DNA of 64,000 bases from Polysphondylium violaceum (taxonomy: Eukaryota; Evosea; Eumycetozoa; Dictyosteliales; Dictyosteliaceae), in assembly GCA_000277445.1 (NCBI GenBank), contig AJWJ01000059.1, positions 1-64,000 of the forward strand. Reading direction: 5' to 3'. A program made the translations under genes and the position numbers. The notes beneath the pieces are model-generated. The model saw only the letters and a program-made list of their open reading frames with translations. It ran no database searches and was not told the origin of the DNA. Below, piece by piece: positions 1 through 11,975 of this stretch; position 1 is the stretch's first letter; each line of letters opens with the position of its first letter.

Positions 1-58
<58 letters not shown>
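1..58. repeat. TAA trinucleotide microsatellite
   Basis: Uninterrupted TAA repeat at the very start of the window, probably extending beyond it. Such tracts are common in dictyostelid intergenic DNA. Confidence 0.95.
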
Positions 59-59
<1 letters not shown>

Positions 60-869
60 TATAAAAAAATCAAATTTCTTTGCGAATCATTACACCCTTA
101 AGATCAGTCGTTTATAATTAATCTTTTAGAATCCTCAAAAACATATATAAGTTGGATTCTAATTCTGAGGAATATAACATAAAGAGATTGAGTTTACTAT
201 GATAATATAAATGGTAATTATGATGATTAGGTTAGTAATGGAATTTTATTGATTCTAAAAGGAATTGAATTGACCAAACCACCCCCACCATAACCAATCT
301 CCATTCCCTGGGAAACATCTTTGCAAGAGTTATTCCCACTTGATCTCTCAATTAAGCTTAAATATAAAAAGTCAAACACAATATTCTTCGAATCATCATC
401 ACCAATTCAATTGATTGAGATATTTATTCTCACAAACAATTGCAGGAGATTTAAAATTTATTTTTATTTTAATTTTTTTCATAAGATTTTCAGCAAATTT
501 CAAGATTTTCAGACAATCCCCCCCATCACTCACACCACTCCGTTTTTTTTTGACACACGAGCAAAATGTCAAATTTTTCTCACCATCAGTGGGGAGAGAA
601 TCTGCGATCATTTTCATTTTCATTTTCATATAAATAGAGCAAACATTCACACACTTTCTCCTATTATTATACTTACATATTTATCAAATACACACTACAA
701 ATCACATAATTATTTTATTAATTAAATAATTTATCATTTGATTTAAATCTTATTTTTCATTTTAATTCTTCAATTTTTATTACTATATATATCTTTGTAA
801 TAGTAATTTAAATTAACCTACACATTTCTTTTCATTTAAATTCTACTGCTTATACTATTCACGAATGTA
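59..869. other. Intergenic, upstream of first Na+/H+ exchanger
   Basis: AT-rich DNA with short C-rich stretches near 280-295 and 520-540. Open frames here have no ATG start, are low in complexity and resemble nothing known to me, so I call no gene. It presumably holds the promoter and 5' leader of the exchanger that starts at 870. Confidence 0.6.
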
Positions 870-2670
870 ATGAAGTATTCATTTTTGTTTTCCCTTTTCT
901 CAGTCATTTTATTATCATCATTTTTTGTTGAACAAACTTTAGCAGCACATGACATCAATCATGGTTGTAAGGATATTATAGGATGTGGACCACCAGAGTC
1001 AAAACAAGTTTTAATATTTGTTGTCCTATTATTCTTTTCAGTTATGTTGGTTTATTTTATTTCCTCTTTAAATATTCACTATCTGCCTGAATCAATTGCA
1101 ATTGTAGTATATGGAGTAGTTTTTGGTGTTATTGATAAATACACCAGCTCCCATATTATGGATAATGTTTCATTGTTTGATAGTGATAAGTTTTTTTTGT
1201 TCCTATTACCAATCATTATTTTTGAAACTGGTTTTTCATTACCTCAGGTAAGTCTTTGATGATAAGAATACATGATATCTTTTATTAATATAGATTAACT
1301 AGTCTGATTTCTTTAGAAATTTATTGCCAATTTTAATGCTTGCAATCTTTGGTACATTGATTTCATTCATTCTCACAGGATTTGGTGTTTATTTAATGGG
1401 CTTTTTAGGTGTTTCTTTACCAATTTCGTTAAGAGAGGGTCTTATTTTAGGTTCTGTGGGATGTAGCACAGATCCAGTGGCAACATTGGCCATCTTTAAA
1501 GCATTGGATGTAGAACCATTATTATTCATTTTAGTATTGGGTGAGAGTATTTTAAATGATGCAATATCAATCATTGCCTTTAAATCAGTGTTAACTTATG
1601 GTGTTTCTGAAATATGGAAACCAGTGTTAATATTTTTTGGTGTTGTATTTGGTAGTGTTTTCATTGGAGTTGCAACAATTCTCATCCTTTCAATTACATT
1701 AAAGCTATTTGATATTGGTAAATATCCAGCAGTAGAAACTATCTTTATAATTATTTTCTCTTTCATTTCTTACCATATCTCTGACTCTATTGGTTTATCT
1801 GGTATTGTAGCTGGTAAGTATTATTCTTTTAAAAAATATATAAAAATGTATTATATTAATATAATATTCAATAGCATTCTTTAGTGGAATGACAATGAGC
1901 CATTATGGCTATAGAGGTCTTTCTGAAGAAACCAAACACACAATTTCTCAACTCTATAGAACTGGTGCATTTATTGGAGAGACTATTGCATTTATTTACA
2001 TTGGAATTTCATTACCCATTCATGAATTTCACGTCAATGTACCTATGATTGCATGGACATTGTTTTTCTTCTTATTCTCAAGAGCATTTTCAATATTCCC
2101 AATATTTTTCATTTTAAACAATTTAAAATTAAAAAAACAACCCTATGTATCATTGGCCATTCAAACAGTGATTTGGTTCTCTGGACTAAGAGGTGCAATC
2201 TCATTCTCTCTCAGTTTATCTCCAGCATTGGATGATTTCCCCAATGGAAAACATATTCAAACAACTATTTTAATATGTGTTTACATAACCTTGTTTGTGT
2301 TTGGTATGGGAACCTATCCTCTATTAAAAATACTTAAGATTAAAACCAATCAAAGAGAACAAACATTGGAGAGTATTAATACAATGGTAATGTATCTCTT
2401 TTTTAAACATCTATTTTTCTATTAATAATAAATACTAATTCTAACCAAATTACAAAATAGCATATTGATGATGATACCAAGATTGGCAAATTGGGATCTA
2501 TGATTAGAACTATTGATGATAAAATTACACAATATTTCTCTAGACCCGCACCTCCACCTCCACTTTTAAGAGAAGAAGAGGAAGAAGATGAAAAAATATC
2601 AAGTGATGAAGAAAACTCACACACCAATTTTGAGTATTATCAAACTGTTAAACTCGATAATGATATTTAG
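870..2670 (+). CDS. Na+/H+ exchanger (NHE family), tandem copy 1
   Basis: Membrane antiporter exchanging Na+ (or K+) for H+, likely at the plasma membrane or an endosomal membrane. Exons 870-1247, 1303-1813, 1875-2386 and 2461-2670 join in phase to about 536 residues. An N-terminal signal peptide precedes a short Cys-containing loop and about 11-12 membrane segments. Family signatures are IIIFETGFSL, TDPVATLAIF, GESILNDA and GLRGAISF. The cytosolic tail is short (about 90 residues, acidic and proline-bearing), far shorter than in animal plasma-membrane NHEs, which favours the NHE6-9-like group. The next gene is a close copy in the same orientation 212 bp downstream. Family assignment is firm; location and ion preference are inferred. 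Confidence 0.9.
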
Positions 2671-2882
2671 AATCGTGCCAAAATAAACTCTATTATTATT
2701 TTCCAAGATCTACTCTTTCCATTTAGGTTTTTATTTTTTATTTTTTAATTTTTATTTTTTTTTGGTAATTTTTTTCTGGAGGAAAATAGTTTTCTATCTG
2801 CATTAATATTGGACAAGAAATGAATCTTTGTTTTTCCACACTCATTTTAATTATGTAAACTAATTATATGTAAAGTATAGTA

Positions 2883-4708
2883 ATGAAGAGTTTAATCAAG
2901 CTAAGTTTATTTTTAATTTTCTGTATCAATTTAGTCAATGCAACTCATGACATAAATAATGGATGTAAAGATATTATCGGATGTGGTCCTGAGGAATCAA
3001 AAGAACTATTGATCTTTGGTAAGGATGTTAAATATATTTGAATGTATTTCTTTTACTAATAATTCAATTTTATTATAGTTGTTCTTTTATTCTTTTCAGT
3101 GATGGTTGTTTATTTTATCTCATCTTTAAATATTCATTTTATGCCAGAATCTATAGCCCTTGTGTTTTATGGAATTTTACTTGGTATTGTTGTTAAGTTT
3201 ACAAACTCTACCATCATTGAAAAGATTTCCATTTACGATGCTGATAAATTTTTTTTATTCTTATTGCCTGTTATTATATTTGAAACTGGGTTTTCACTAA
3301 ACCAGGTAAGTTGGTTAGTTAAGAACCAATAGAAAGACTAAATATTAATAGTGTTTGAATTAGTTAAATTTCTTTAAAAACATAGTTCCAATATCAATTT
3401 TAGCTGTAATTGGAACATTGATATCTTTTGCTTTTACAGGGTTTGGTGTTTATTTAATGGGTTATTTGGGTGTTTCTTTACCAGTATCTGAAAGAGAAGG
3501 TTTGATATTAGGTTCTGTTTCATGTTCAGTAGATCCCATCGCGACATTGGCTATTTTTAAAGCATTGGATGTAGAACCATTATTATTCATTTTGGTTTTG
3601 GGTGAGAGTATTTTAAATGATGCTGTATCCATAATTGCATTTAAATCAGTGTTAACCTATGGCGTTTCTGAAATATGGAAACCAATAATATTGTTTTTCG
3701 TAATGTTGTTTGGTAGTGTTTTCATTGGAGTTGCAACAATACTTATTTTAGGATTTATTTTAAAGCTATTTGATATTGGTAAATATCCAGCAGTAGAAAC
3801 TATCTTTATCATTATTTTCTCTTTCATTTCTTACCATATATGCGATTCCCTTGGTTTATCTGGTATAGTTGCTGGTAAGTTTAAGTATAGTTGTTACTTG
3901 TATGTCCAAACAGTATATAGATTAATAATCCTATTACAAAATAGCGTTCTTTAGTGGAATAACAATGAGTCATTATTGTTATAGAGGTCTTTCTCAAGAA
4001 ACCAAACAGACAATTTCTCAACTATATAGAACTGGTGCATTTGTTGCCGAGACTATTGTTTTCATGTATATAGGTATTACATTACCCATTCATCAATTTT
4101 ATATAAATGTACCTATGATTGCATGGACCCTGTTATTCTTTGTAGTATCTAGAGCAATTTCAATATTCCCAACCTTTTTCATTTTAAACAAATTAAATAC
4201 CCAATCATATGTATCATTGGCTATTCAAACAGTGATTTGGTTCTCTGGTCTAAGGGGTGCAATTTCATTTTCATTAAACTTTTCACCAGCACTGGACGAT
4301 TTCCCAAATGGACAATATATTCAAACTACTATTTTGTTATCTGTATACATAACCTTGTTTGTTTTTGGTATGGGTGTGTATCCTCTCTTAAAACTATTAA
4401 AGATTAAAACCAATCAAAGAGAACAAACACTGGAGAGTATTAATACAATGGTAATGTATATCTAGCTTTTCTAAACTATAAATTTTATACTAATGATAAA
4501 ATAATAGTACATTGAAGATGAAACCAAGTTTGGTAAATTGGGATCATTTTTTAGAAATATAGATGAAAAGTTAAAGTTATTTTTCTCTAGATATGATATC
4601 CCACCTGTATTTTTAAGAGATAAAGAGAAAGAAAATCGTAGAAACTTTGAAAATGAAGGATATCAAGCCATATCAGATGAAAGTGATTATATTTATGGCA
4701 AACAATAG
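2883..4708 (+). CDS. Na+/H+ exchanger (NHE family), tandem copy 2
   Basis: Second copy of the antiporter, about 526 residues from exons 2883-3018, 3079-3305, 3364-3874, 3945-4450 and 4508-4708. It keeps the signal peptide, the loop after it, and the signatures IIFETGFSL, GESILNDA and GLRGAISF. The ATDPV-like motif reads SVDPIATLAIF, a mild change at a site close to the ion path. Three introns match copy 1 in place and phase; the first intron (3019-3078), inside the first membrane segment, is absent from copy 1. The C-terminal tail has diverged most. Function as for copy 1; a split in expression or location between the two is possible but not visible here. Confidence 0.9.
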
Positions 4709-5035
4709 GTACAAAAAATAAAAATTGTTTAATTATTCCATCCTTTGTTATGGATTCAATATATTAATGATTGTCTTTGAAAACTATATGGTACCTAATC
4801 TTTGTCGGTACAAATAATATCTTTCAATTTAGTGTACATTGGGAGGCCCTTGTTGAATTTACCCACTGGTGTCATTAATTGTTTTTCGCATATGAAAAAA
4901 AAACCGAAATGTGGGAATATACAAATTTTGAATTTTTTTAGTTTTTTTATAATTGTTTTGGGGGTGATAAAAATACATAAGATAGAGATATAACGAAACG
5001 ATAGTATTTATTTTCACTCACCTCAATAACAAATA
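4709..5035 (+). other. Intergenic, exchanger 2 to nucleotidyltransferase
   Basis: 327 bp of AT-rich DNA between two plus-strand genes. It should hold the 3' end of the exchanger and the promoter of the next gene. I see no ORF or RNA gene. Confidence 0.6.
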
Positions 5036-6643
5036 ATGAATAACAATAGCAATAGTGGTGGTATAGTAATTAATAAGAAAAAGAAAGAAAATAAATTTTT
5101 AAATCATAGAAATAAAACTCATCAGATTAATAACAATAACAATCAAAATGATAACGACAATAAAGTAAAGATTAAAAAAACTAAAGATCAAAAACCAGTT
5201 ATTCAAAAACCAATTATTCAACCGATTAAAAAAGATAATAATAATAATAAAGAAAAGAACGATGATAAAGAAAACATAGACGATAAAGAAAAGAAAAATA
5301 AAAAAGAAATTATAGCAACAGATAAAGAGTTTTTAGAGTTTGTTAAAGATCAAAAACAAAAAAAGAAGATAAAAACAAATGGATTAAAGTTGATAGAACA
5401 AGATAAAATGAAATTTGATTTTACAAATTTATTTGAAATCTTACCAAATTTACCAATATACATCGAAGAAAATAACAAACTTTTTGGTGCAATCAAAGAT
5501 AAAGCGATAAAAAACAAAGCAGAGGCATTATTAAAGAATTTTAAAGAAAAGATATTTACATTGTATCAAGAGTATGGTCGATTGTCACCTAATGGATGTT
5601 TGTTTGAAAGTTTTAAAGATCAAAAATTTAAATCCAACTTTGACACAAAAATCACTCAATTGATAGATTCTTTGGTCTGCAAAGAAAAAGGCGTTAAATA
5701 TAATTTAGTACAAGATTTAACATTACTTCTCAAACACCATTTTCCAGAGTTTTCTTTACATCCCTATGGCTCCTATTTGACCGGTCTCGATATCGCCACC
5801 TCGGATATTGACCTTTGTTTTCTTTCAGAGACCTATTTAAAAAACAAGGTGGTTTGCAAGAGTGAACAACAAAAGGTAAAGAAGATGCAATATAGATTGG
5901 CAAACATTCTGGCCAGGGGTGGATATTCAGTGACGAATAATATCATACATGCAACAGTACCAATTATCAAATTCAACTATATGTTTGACTTTGACATTGT
6001 CATAAACAATGACTCTGGAATTAGAAACTCATTGTTGGTCAAAGGATACTCGTTGCTTGATAGACGTGCTTTTCAATTACTGGTCCTCATTAAATACTGG
6101 ACAAGACAAAAAGGAGTCTATGATGCATCCAATCAATTCATGTCATCCTATAGCTGGCATCAATTGGTTATTTTTTATCTCCAAACCACGACACCACCCG
6201 TTCTTCCTTGTCTTTCGTCCAAAACCTATTCAAATAGAATCCAAGTTGATATATTAAACAAGAAATGTATAGGATTTAATGCATCATCGATTGGATTCCA
6301 AACAACCAACACTCAATCCATCTCTCAACTCTTTTATGGCTTCTTTAAATTTTACTCCTTGTTTGATTTCAACACAGACATTGTATCCACTAGAATTGGA
6401 AAACTTTCAAAAATAGATAAAAACACACCAGTCAATATTGTGTCCAACAACTTTGGTCGTCACCCCATTGTCATTCAAGATCCATTTGAAGACTCATTCA
6501 ACGTAGCAAGATCATTGGCAATCAAAAACTTTGAAATTATCAAAAGTGAAATCTATTCAACTGAATATAAATTTAACAAATTGATAAACAATGGTTCAAA
6601 CATTGAACTTGATCAACTCTTATCAAAAAAAATAATAGAATAA
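5036..6643 (+). CDS. Non-canonical poly(A)/poly(U) polymerase (PAP/TUTase family)
   Basis: Single-exon gene, 535 residues, that adds nucleotides to RNA 3' ends. The first 125 residues are Lys/Asn/Asp-rich and disordered. The nucleotidyltransferase core follows, with GS at residues 245-246 and the metal-binding pair D257/D259 in SDIDLCFL; a third acidic residue is supplied by DFDIVIN near 318-320. The central helical part (NSLLVKGYSLLDRRAFQLLV) and the PAP-associated segment (SYSWHQLVIFYLQ) are typical of Cid1/TUTase/GLD2 proteins. No RRM or zinc finger is seen. Whether it adds A or U cannot be told by eye. It converges on the LRR gene with only 79 bp between the stops. Confidence 0.85.
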   Translation: MNNNSNSGGIVINKKKKENKFLNHRNKTHQINNNNNQNDNDNKVKIKKTKDQKPVIQKPIIQPIKKDNNNNKEKNDDKENIDDKEKKNKKEIIATDKEFLEFVKDQKQKKKIKTNGLKLIEQDKMKFDFTNLFEILPNLPIYIEENNKLFGAIKDKAIKNKAEALLKNFKEKIFTLYQEYGRLSPNGCLFESFKDQKFKSNFDTKITQLIDSLVCKEKGVKYNLVQDLTLLLKHHFPEFSLHPYGSYLTGLDIATSDIDLCFLSETYLKNKVVCKSEQQKVKKMQYRLANILARGGYSVTNNIIHATVPIIKFNYMFDFDIVINNDSGIRNSLLVKGYSLLDRRAFQLLVLIKYWTRQKGVYDASNQFMSSYSWHQLVIFYLQTTTPPVLPCLSSKTYSNRIQVDILNKKCIGFNASSIGFQTTNTQSISQLFYGFFKFYSLFDFNTDIVSTRIGKLSKIDKNTPVNIVSNNFGRHPIVIQDPFEDSFNVARSLAIKNFEIIKSEIYSTEYKFNKLINNGSNIELDQLLSKKIIE

Positions 6644-6722
6644 GAGATTAGAAAATAAAATTATATTTTATACAATGACATTTGTCGCTGGTATTGTTGT
6701 TGTTGTTGTTATAAATAAGTTT

Positions 6723-8774
6723 TTACATTAATTTACAATGATCTTTATTCGATCGAAATGCTTTAAAATTGATTGAATTTCCATTGATATCCAATTTTAT
6801 AGAGGGATGAAACTCGAGGATTGATTTAGACAACTCTGTGGCACCTTTATCTTTTATACCATTACAAGATAGATCACAATAAGTTATAGTTTGATTGACT
6901 TTAAACAACTTTGCAAAACTAGAGCAACCGTTATTTTTAATGCCATTGTTACTCATGATGAGATGTACGAGTGTGGTGTTGTGTTTGAGTGCTTCGGTGA
7001 TTACTTGACAGCCTTCTTTTTTCATTGTCACGCAATGGATTTTGAGTATCTTTAGTGTGGTGTTGGTTTTCAGGCACTTTGCCAATTCTGCACAGCCTAT
7101 GGGTCCAAAGAGATTAAAACTGAGATCCAAATCTGTGATTGTGCGATTGAATGACAAAGAGTCTGATATCACCGCCATGGCTTCATGATTGATTTGGTTG
7201 CATGACAAATCGAGTATTTTAATAAACTTTGTGTGATAAATAGCGTTTCTGAGGAGCACCGCTTCTTCAAATCCAACATTTGTCCTTCTGAGATACAGTG
7301 AGTGCAGCTCAATCACTTTACTTTGATCCAGCAATACATTTACAATTGATTTTACACCATAGGTTGAAACTTTATTGTCGCTGATGTCTAACAGTTTGAT
7401 ATTGTTGTCTTGCAACAACACTGCAATGTCTTCAATTCCCTGAGGATAGATATTGTTACTACACAACTTGATAGATGTGATGGTGGGTGTGTTTCTCAGA
7501 CACTCGAGCAAATGATCTAGACCCTCTTTGCATAACGATATTCCACTGAGATTGAGTTCACGAAGCTCGTGCATTTGTGATATAATCTGTTTAAAAAATT
7601 CTATTGAATCCAAACCAAGCCGACTATTGCTACTGAGGTCCAACGAGAGCAATGAAAATTTAATTCTCTCCTTGTGACACAGTTTCTGCTGACTTGGCAG
7701 TATTGGCGATGAATCGAGTGTTCTTGTCTCTGCCGTTATGCCCATATTTGACATTGCATTTAAATCTATTGATATAATATTATTGATCTGCACTTCGCTC
7801 AACAGTTTATTATTGTTGTTGCTGCATGTTGACGCGACTCTATTATTACTGTATATATTACTATTGTTTAGTGAATTATGTGAATTGTGATAGTATGGCT
7901 GGTTTTTGTGATAGTCATCGATATGATTTGATCTGTGGGCCTCTGCGATGGCAAAGAAAAGGAATTCGAGTCCCTTGCGTGTGATTTGGTTGTGCGAAAG
8001 ATTGAGGTGTTGGAGGGTATTGAAATAATTTAATTTAAGTGATTTAGAGAGAGTGATAAGAGATGTATCGGTCATTTGAACGCCTACCAACGCCAGTCTC
8101 TGTATATTGTATATGGTCAGGACGTCAGAGATCAATTCGATCTCTCGTTCCGACAGTTGTATGGAAAAGATTTCAAGTGCGTTGATTGGGGGATGATAGA
8201 GGGATGATGTGGTTTTTGAAAAGAATGGTGTTGTGAGTCCACTGAGTATCCTCACAGACATTGCGTTATCTAGAGTACTCATTTGAATAGACTCTACTTT
8301 TTCATTGTATTCTTGAGCTAATAGATATTTACGCAGCAACACCGAACATTGTGTTTCACTTAATGACTTGAACTCTAGTTTTGTCAGTGTTTTGGTCACC
8401 ACCTGACTCCACAATTTACACACAACCATGCAATAAAAGAACATTTGGCTTGGCATAATACCATCGTGTGCCAACAACAGTATCTTTGTTAGCAAAGATA
8501 TCGACAAATGATTGATATTCTTTGGTGATACAATGGTTGGTGAAATTGATTTCATCAATGGTGAATTTGGTTCTGACAAGTATTGTCGTTGTTGGCTGTG
8601 TAATGGAGATGGTGATGATAGAAATGTTGGTGTTGATGATAAAGGTGTTGATGCTGACGATGTTGATGTCAACGATGGTGATAACATTTGAGGTGATCTA
8701 TCTGTAGGTGTATTAAAATTACTACCATTATTACTCCTCCCTCCGTCTCCACCACTATATTTATTCTTTTTCAT
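6723..8774 (-). CDS. Leucine-rich repeat protein (ribonuclease-inhibitor type)
   Basis: Single exon, 683 residues. The N-terminus is Ser/Thr/Pro-rich and disordered (1-90). A segment near 92-140 (LLTKILLLAHDGIMPSQMF, then VCKLWSQVV) looks like a degenerate F-box. From about 200 to the end run long LRRs of about 28 residues (LxxLxLSxNxI), interrupted by an Asn/Ser-rich insert near 290-350. This RI-type LRR layout recalls Dictyostelium NLRC3-like or FbxL-like proteins, but there is no NACHT domain. A role as a substrate adaptor or scaffold is inferred only. Confidence 0.75.
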   Translation of the reverse strand: MKKNKYSGGDGGRSNNGSNFNTPTDRSPQMLSPSLTSTSSASTPLSSTPTFLSSPSPLHSQQRQYLSEPNSPLMKSISPTIVSPKNINHLSISLLTKILLLAHDGIMPSQMFFYCMVVCKLWSQVVTKTLTKLEFKSLSETQCSVLLRKYLLAQEYNEKVESIQMSTLDNAMSVRILSGLTTPFFSKTTSSLYHPPINALEIFSIQLSEREIELISDVLTIYNIQRLALVGVQMTDTSLITLSKSLKLNYFNTLQHLNLSHNQITRKGLEFLFFAIAEAHRSNHIDDYHKNQPYYHNSHNSLNNSNIYSNNRVASTCSNNNNKLLSEVQINNIISIDLNAMSNMGITAETRTLDSSPILPSQQKLCHKERIKFSLLSLDLSSNSRLGLDSIEFFKQIISQMHELRELNLSGISLCKEGLDHLLECLRNTPTITSIKLCSNNIYPQGIEDIAVLLQDNNIKLLDISDNKVSTYGVKSIVNVLLDQSKVIELHSLYLRRTNVGFEEAVLLRNAIYHTKFIKILDLSCNQINHEAMAVISDSLSFNRTITDLDLSFNLFGPIGCAELAKCLKTNTTLKILKIHCVTMKKEGCQVITEALKHNTTLVHLIMSNNGIKNNGCSSFAKLFKVNQTITYCDLSCNGIKDKGATELSKSILEFHPSIKLDINGNSINFKAFRSNKDHCKLM

Positions 8775-9056
8775 TTTAGTGTGTATGTGCTAGTTAGTAG
8801 TCTACCAACACTCCTACTACTACTAAAGAGATTAATAAGTTGATGCACACAACAACTAAAATTACCAACCAAAGCCCCGCTAAAAAAAAACAAAAAAAGG
8901 AATTAAAAAAAAAATTTTTTGATTTTTTAAAACAAATCCAAGATTTGAGAGTAGATCTATTTTTAACTACACCCAATAATCAAAGATTTTTTGTTGTTTG
9001 TTTGTCTTTTAATATGTATAAATTGTATAAACTATCAAGTAAACAAATAATTTATT

Positions 9057-10219
9057 TTAATCTCTTTTGGCTTTTTTGTTTCCAAATTTACCTTTACCAC
9101 CTTTACCAAATTTACCGCCTTTACCACCTTTGCCAAATTTACCACCTTTGCCACCTTTACCAGAGGCATTCTTTTTCATTTCAAAAATTTTATCCCATTC
9201 TTTCTTTTCGTCTTCACCATCGAGGATTTTGTAAGTTGGAACTTTGCCACCAAACTCTTTCTTTTCGGCAGTCAAACCTTCCATGGCTCTGGTAGCAGAG
9301 TCGGCAGTCTTGAAACGGACGTTACCGTCAGTGTCGTTAGTGTTGAAACCAACAAATAAAACTTCACCATATTGAGAAAAGATTTCTTTAATGTTACCAC
9401 GATGGAGGTTTTCACCAACACCGGCAAAAGTGAGAATGGTACCAGTGACCATTTTGTCTTCTTCTTCTTGTTCTTTTTCTTCTTGTTCAGTTTCGTCTTT
9501 TAAATCTTTAGTGGCTTTTCTCTTTTTGTCTGGATTGCTAGATAAAAACTTTTCTTTTTCTTCTTTCTTTTCAGTGATAAATTGTTTATAGGTTTGGAAG
9601 AGGAGTTCTTTGTCACCATCGAGTTTTGGAGCGTCAGCAATGATCTTGGTGACGATATCTTCAGTTTCAAAATCAACGTGTAATGATCCTTTGAATGATT
9701 TATCTTGCTTCTTTCTTAATCTAACTGATAAAACTTTACCAAATTGTGAAAAGAATTGTTCAACCTTTTCAATGGTGGTGTCCAATGGCCAGCCTTTAGA
9801 GTAGAGGGTTTTTTCACTTTCAATATTTTCTGGTAATGGATCTTTTCTCTTGATCATTTTACCATCTTGATCGACAACAAGACGGCTTGATTTCTTTAAA
9901 ATATCTGTAATTAATTGTAAATCGGTGCTTAATTCTTTCATTCTGTTAAATGATGCAATAGTATCGATTGAGATGACTGAGTTGGAAAAATAATGTTAAT
10001 ATGATGATAATTATAATTTGGATATCTACACAGATTTATCACACAATAGATATATCGTAGTAGCAGATATTTACATCCATCTGGGTTTTTAGCAGATTCA
10101 GCTCTAAGGAATTTATCACGAATAAAGTTTGAATCACTGAAATAGTATTCAACTTGTTTTAAGATTTTGTTTGATAAATTTTCATCAACAGTTGGAGTAG
10201 CTACAGTTGTTTCAGCCAT
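9057..10219 (-). CDS. ssb: La protein (RNA 3'-oligo(U) binding chaperone)
   Basis: Binds UUU-OH ends of new Pol III transcripts and protects tRNA and other small RNA precursors in the nucleus. Exon 1 (10219-10075) and exon 2 (9976-9057) join in phase 1 to 354 residues; the join restores the La-motif run DGFISIDTIASFNRM, which fixes the intron. The La motif (about 15-95) has the RNA-end-binding residues Q22, Y25, Y26, D35 and F37. RRM1 lies near 103-175 and a second RRM-like domain near 222-310. The tail is a repeat of Gly/Lys/Phe units (GKGGKFGKGG) ending in basic residues, a probable nuclear signal. Size and order match eukaryotic La. Confidence 0.93.
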
Positions 10220-10666
10220 TTCTATATCTATAATTATGTATCTTTTTTTTGGAAAAATAATAATTTAAAATAAAAAAAAAGGAAAAGCTTTCGTTCGTAA
10301 ATTCTTTTTCAAAAAAATGAAAAAAAACGGTGAGAAAAAATTGTTATTTTTTTTTTTTAAAAATTTATCAAAAAAAATTAATTATGAGGAAGTTCTGCAC
10401 CCGCCCACTTTTCACTCAGGTCTTGATAACTTTTGGATGTGGTATACTTTGAATGAATGATGAAATGGGGTGTTATTATTGGAATTCCAATTAAGTTCTT
10501 GTTTTATTTTTATTTTGAGAAAATTAAATGATTATATATATATGGTATATATATGACACCCAGTGATACCTCGATATAAAGTTATTTGAGATTCACTTGT
10601 CACACGAAAAATGTGACATAAAAAAAAAAAAAAAAAAAAGAAAAAGAAACCAACTGAGCACCCCTG
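10220..10666. other. Divergent intergenic region, La to hydrolase
   Basis: 447 bp serving as upstream DNA of two divergent genes. It holds poly-A/T tracts, a C-rich patch near 10395-10405, a TATA-repeat stretch near 10533-10552, and a perfect 6-bp hairpin at 10599-10617 about 50 bp before the hydrolase ATG. Confidence 0.6.
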
Positions 10667-11651
10667 ATGCAAAGAAGGAAAGTTTTTTTAGTTTTATTCA
10701 TTTGTATTGGTATTTCTATTTTTAGTAGAGATAATAGGAATAGTTATAGTATTAGTATGAATACAACAGATACAACAGAAACACCAACATCAACAACAGT
10801 ATTAAAACTAAATAAATATAAAAAGGTTGAGAGAAGGAGTATATTTTTACCAGTTTTAAATGAAAGTAGTAATATTAAATTGGAGGGTCTGTTGAGTTGG
10901 GTAGACAAGAATCATGTCGATGAACAACAGCAGAATGGAGATGCGGTTGGTGGGTATAGCGATACCCAACTCTACGATAATGTAGCAGTGGTCATCACAC
11001 ATCCGCATCCAATGTTGGGTGGAAACTATAGGAATAACGTGGTGTTGGGCGTCGCCGATTACTTGACTTCGTACATGCGCATTCCGACCCTATGTTTTAA
11101 TTTCAGAGGTGTGGGGCGATCAGATGGCACAGGAAGTTGGAGGGGATCAACTGAACGCACTGATACACTGTCTGCCGTGCAATACCTGTTAAACAGTAAT
11201 CCACTGCTCACTCAATCGGGCAACAATATCACAAAGGTCATTATCGTCGGCTATTCCTATGGCTCAGTGATTGGTAGTTCAGTTGCGGACGAGCACGACT
11301 CTATCATTGGTTTCACAGCGATTAGTTATCCCTTTGGCCCCCTGACATTAATGCTACTCGGTCATCTTCTTGAACCTGCACTCAACTCACCCAAACCCAA
11401 ACTATTTGTAACTGGTGATAAAGATAATTTCACTGGTGTACCTAAATTTAAAACAAGGTATTTATATCTCTCTATCTATATACGCATATGTACAACACAC
11501 TCAATACTAACAACATATTTATAGAATGAGTGAAATGAAAGGTACCAGGGTGGAGTCTAAAATATTTGAAGGTGTTGACCATTTTTATCAAAACTCTGAA
11601 AAGATGTTATCCAAAGAGATAGCAGCATGGATCCATACATTGTGTAAATAA
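10667..11651 (+). CDS. Alpha/beta hydrolase with N-terminal membrane anchor
   Basis: Hydrolase of unknown substrate, 305 residues from exons 10667-11457 and 11525-11651. Residues 5-20 form a signal anchor or signal peptide, followed by a Ser/Thr-rich linker. The catalytic core has the nucleophile elbow GYSYG (S197), an oxyanion/HG-like loop THPHPMLGGN (111-120), the run FNFRGVGRSDGT, an acidic residue in VTGDKDNF (near 251-253) and a histidine at 283 in EGVDHFY, carried on exon 2. This matches the COG2945-type predicted hydrolases found in bacteria and some protists. Fold is firm; the enzyme activity and exact location are unknown. Confidence 0.82.
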
Positions 11652-11975
11652 CAACTAGACGACACAATGTCGCTAATAAATAGTAAATAAATGTAATATA
11701 GTATTTAAAATATTCATTAATGATATTTTTGATTCAGAGTCTAATGACAGTGTTTTAGAGGATAAAGAATCAAAATAATCTTTGATTTAATTGAAAACCA
11801 TTGGTACTCAAGATAAGGAACATGTTTTAAATGAAACTGAAGTGTGTCTTCGTACAACAACACTCTTGGTATGAAGAGTATTTTTGGATTTGTTTTTTTA
11901 TTTTTTTTTTCACAAAAAAATTGAACTTGTGTATTTTTATCATTTATCAATATACACACAACGCACACACACATA
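11652..11975 (+). other. Intergenic, hydrolase to get4
   Basis: 324 bp, AT-rich, ending in a CA repeat just before the get4 start. An open frame on the other strand (to 11741) has no family resemblance and overlaps the get4 start; I do not call it. Confidence 0.55.

Noticed and set aside
321-725. 134-residue open frame upstream of the first exchanger
   Set aside because: It begins with TTG, is low in complexity, matches nothing known and overlaps other short frames on both strands.
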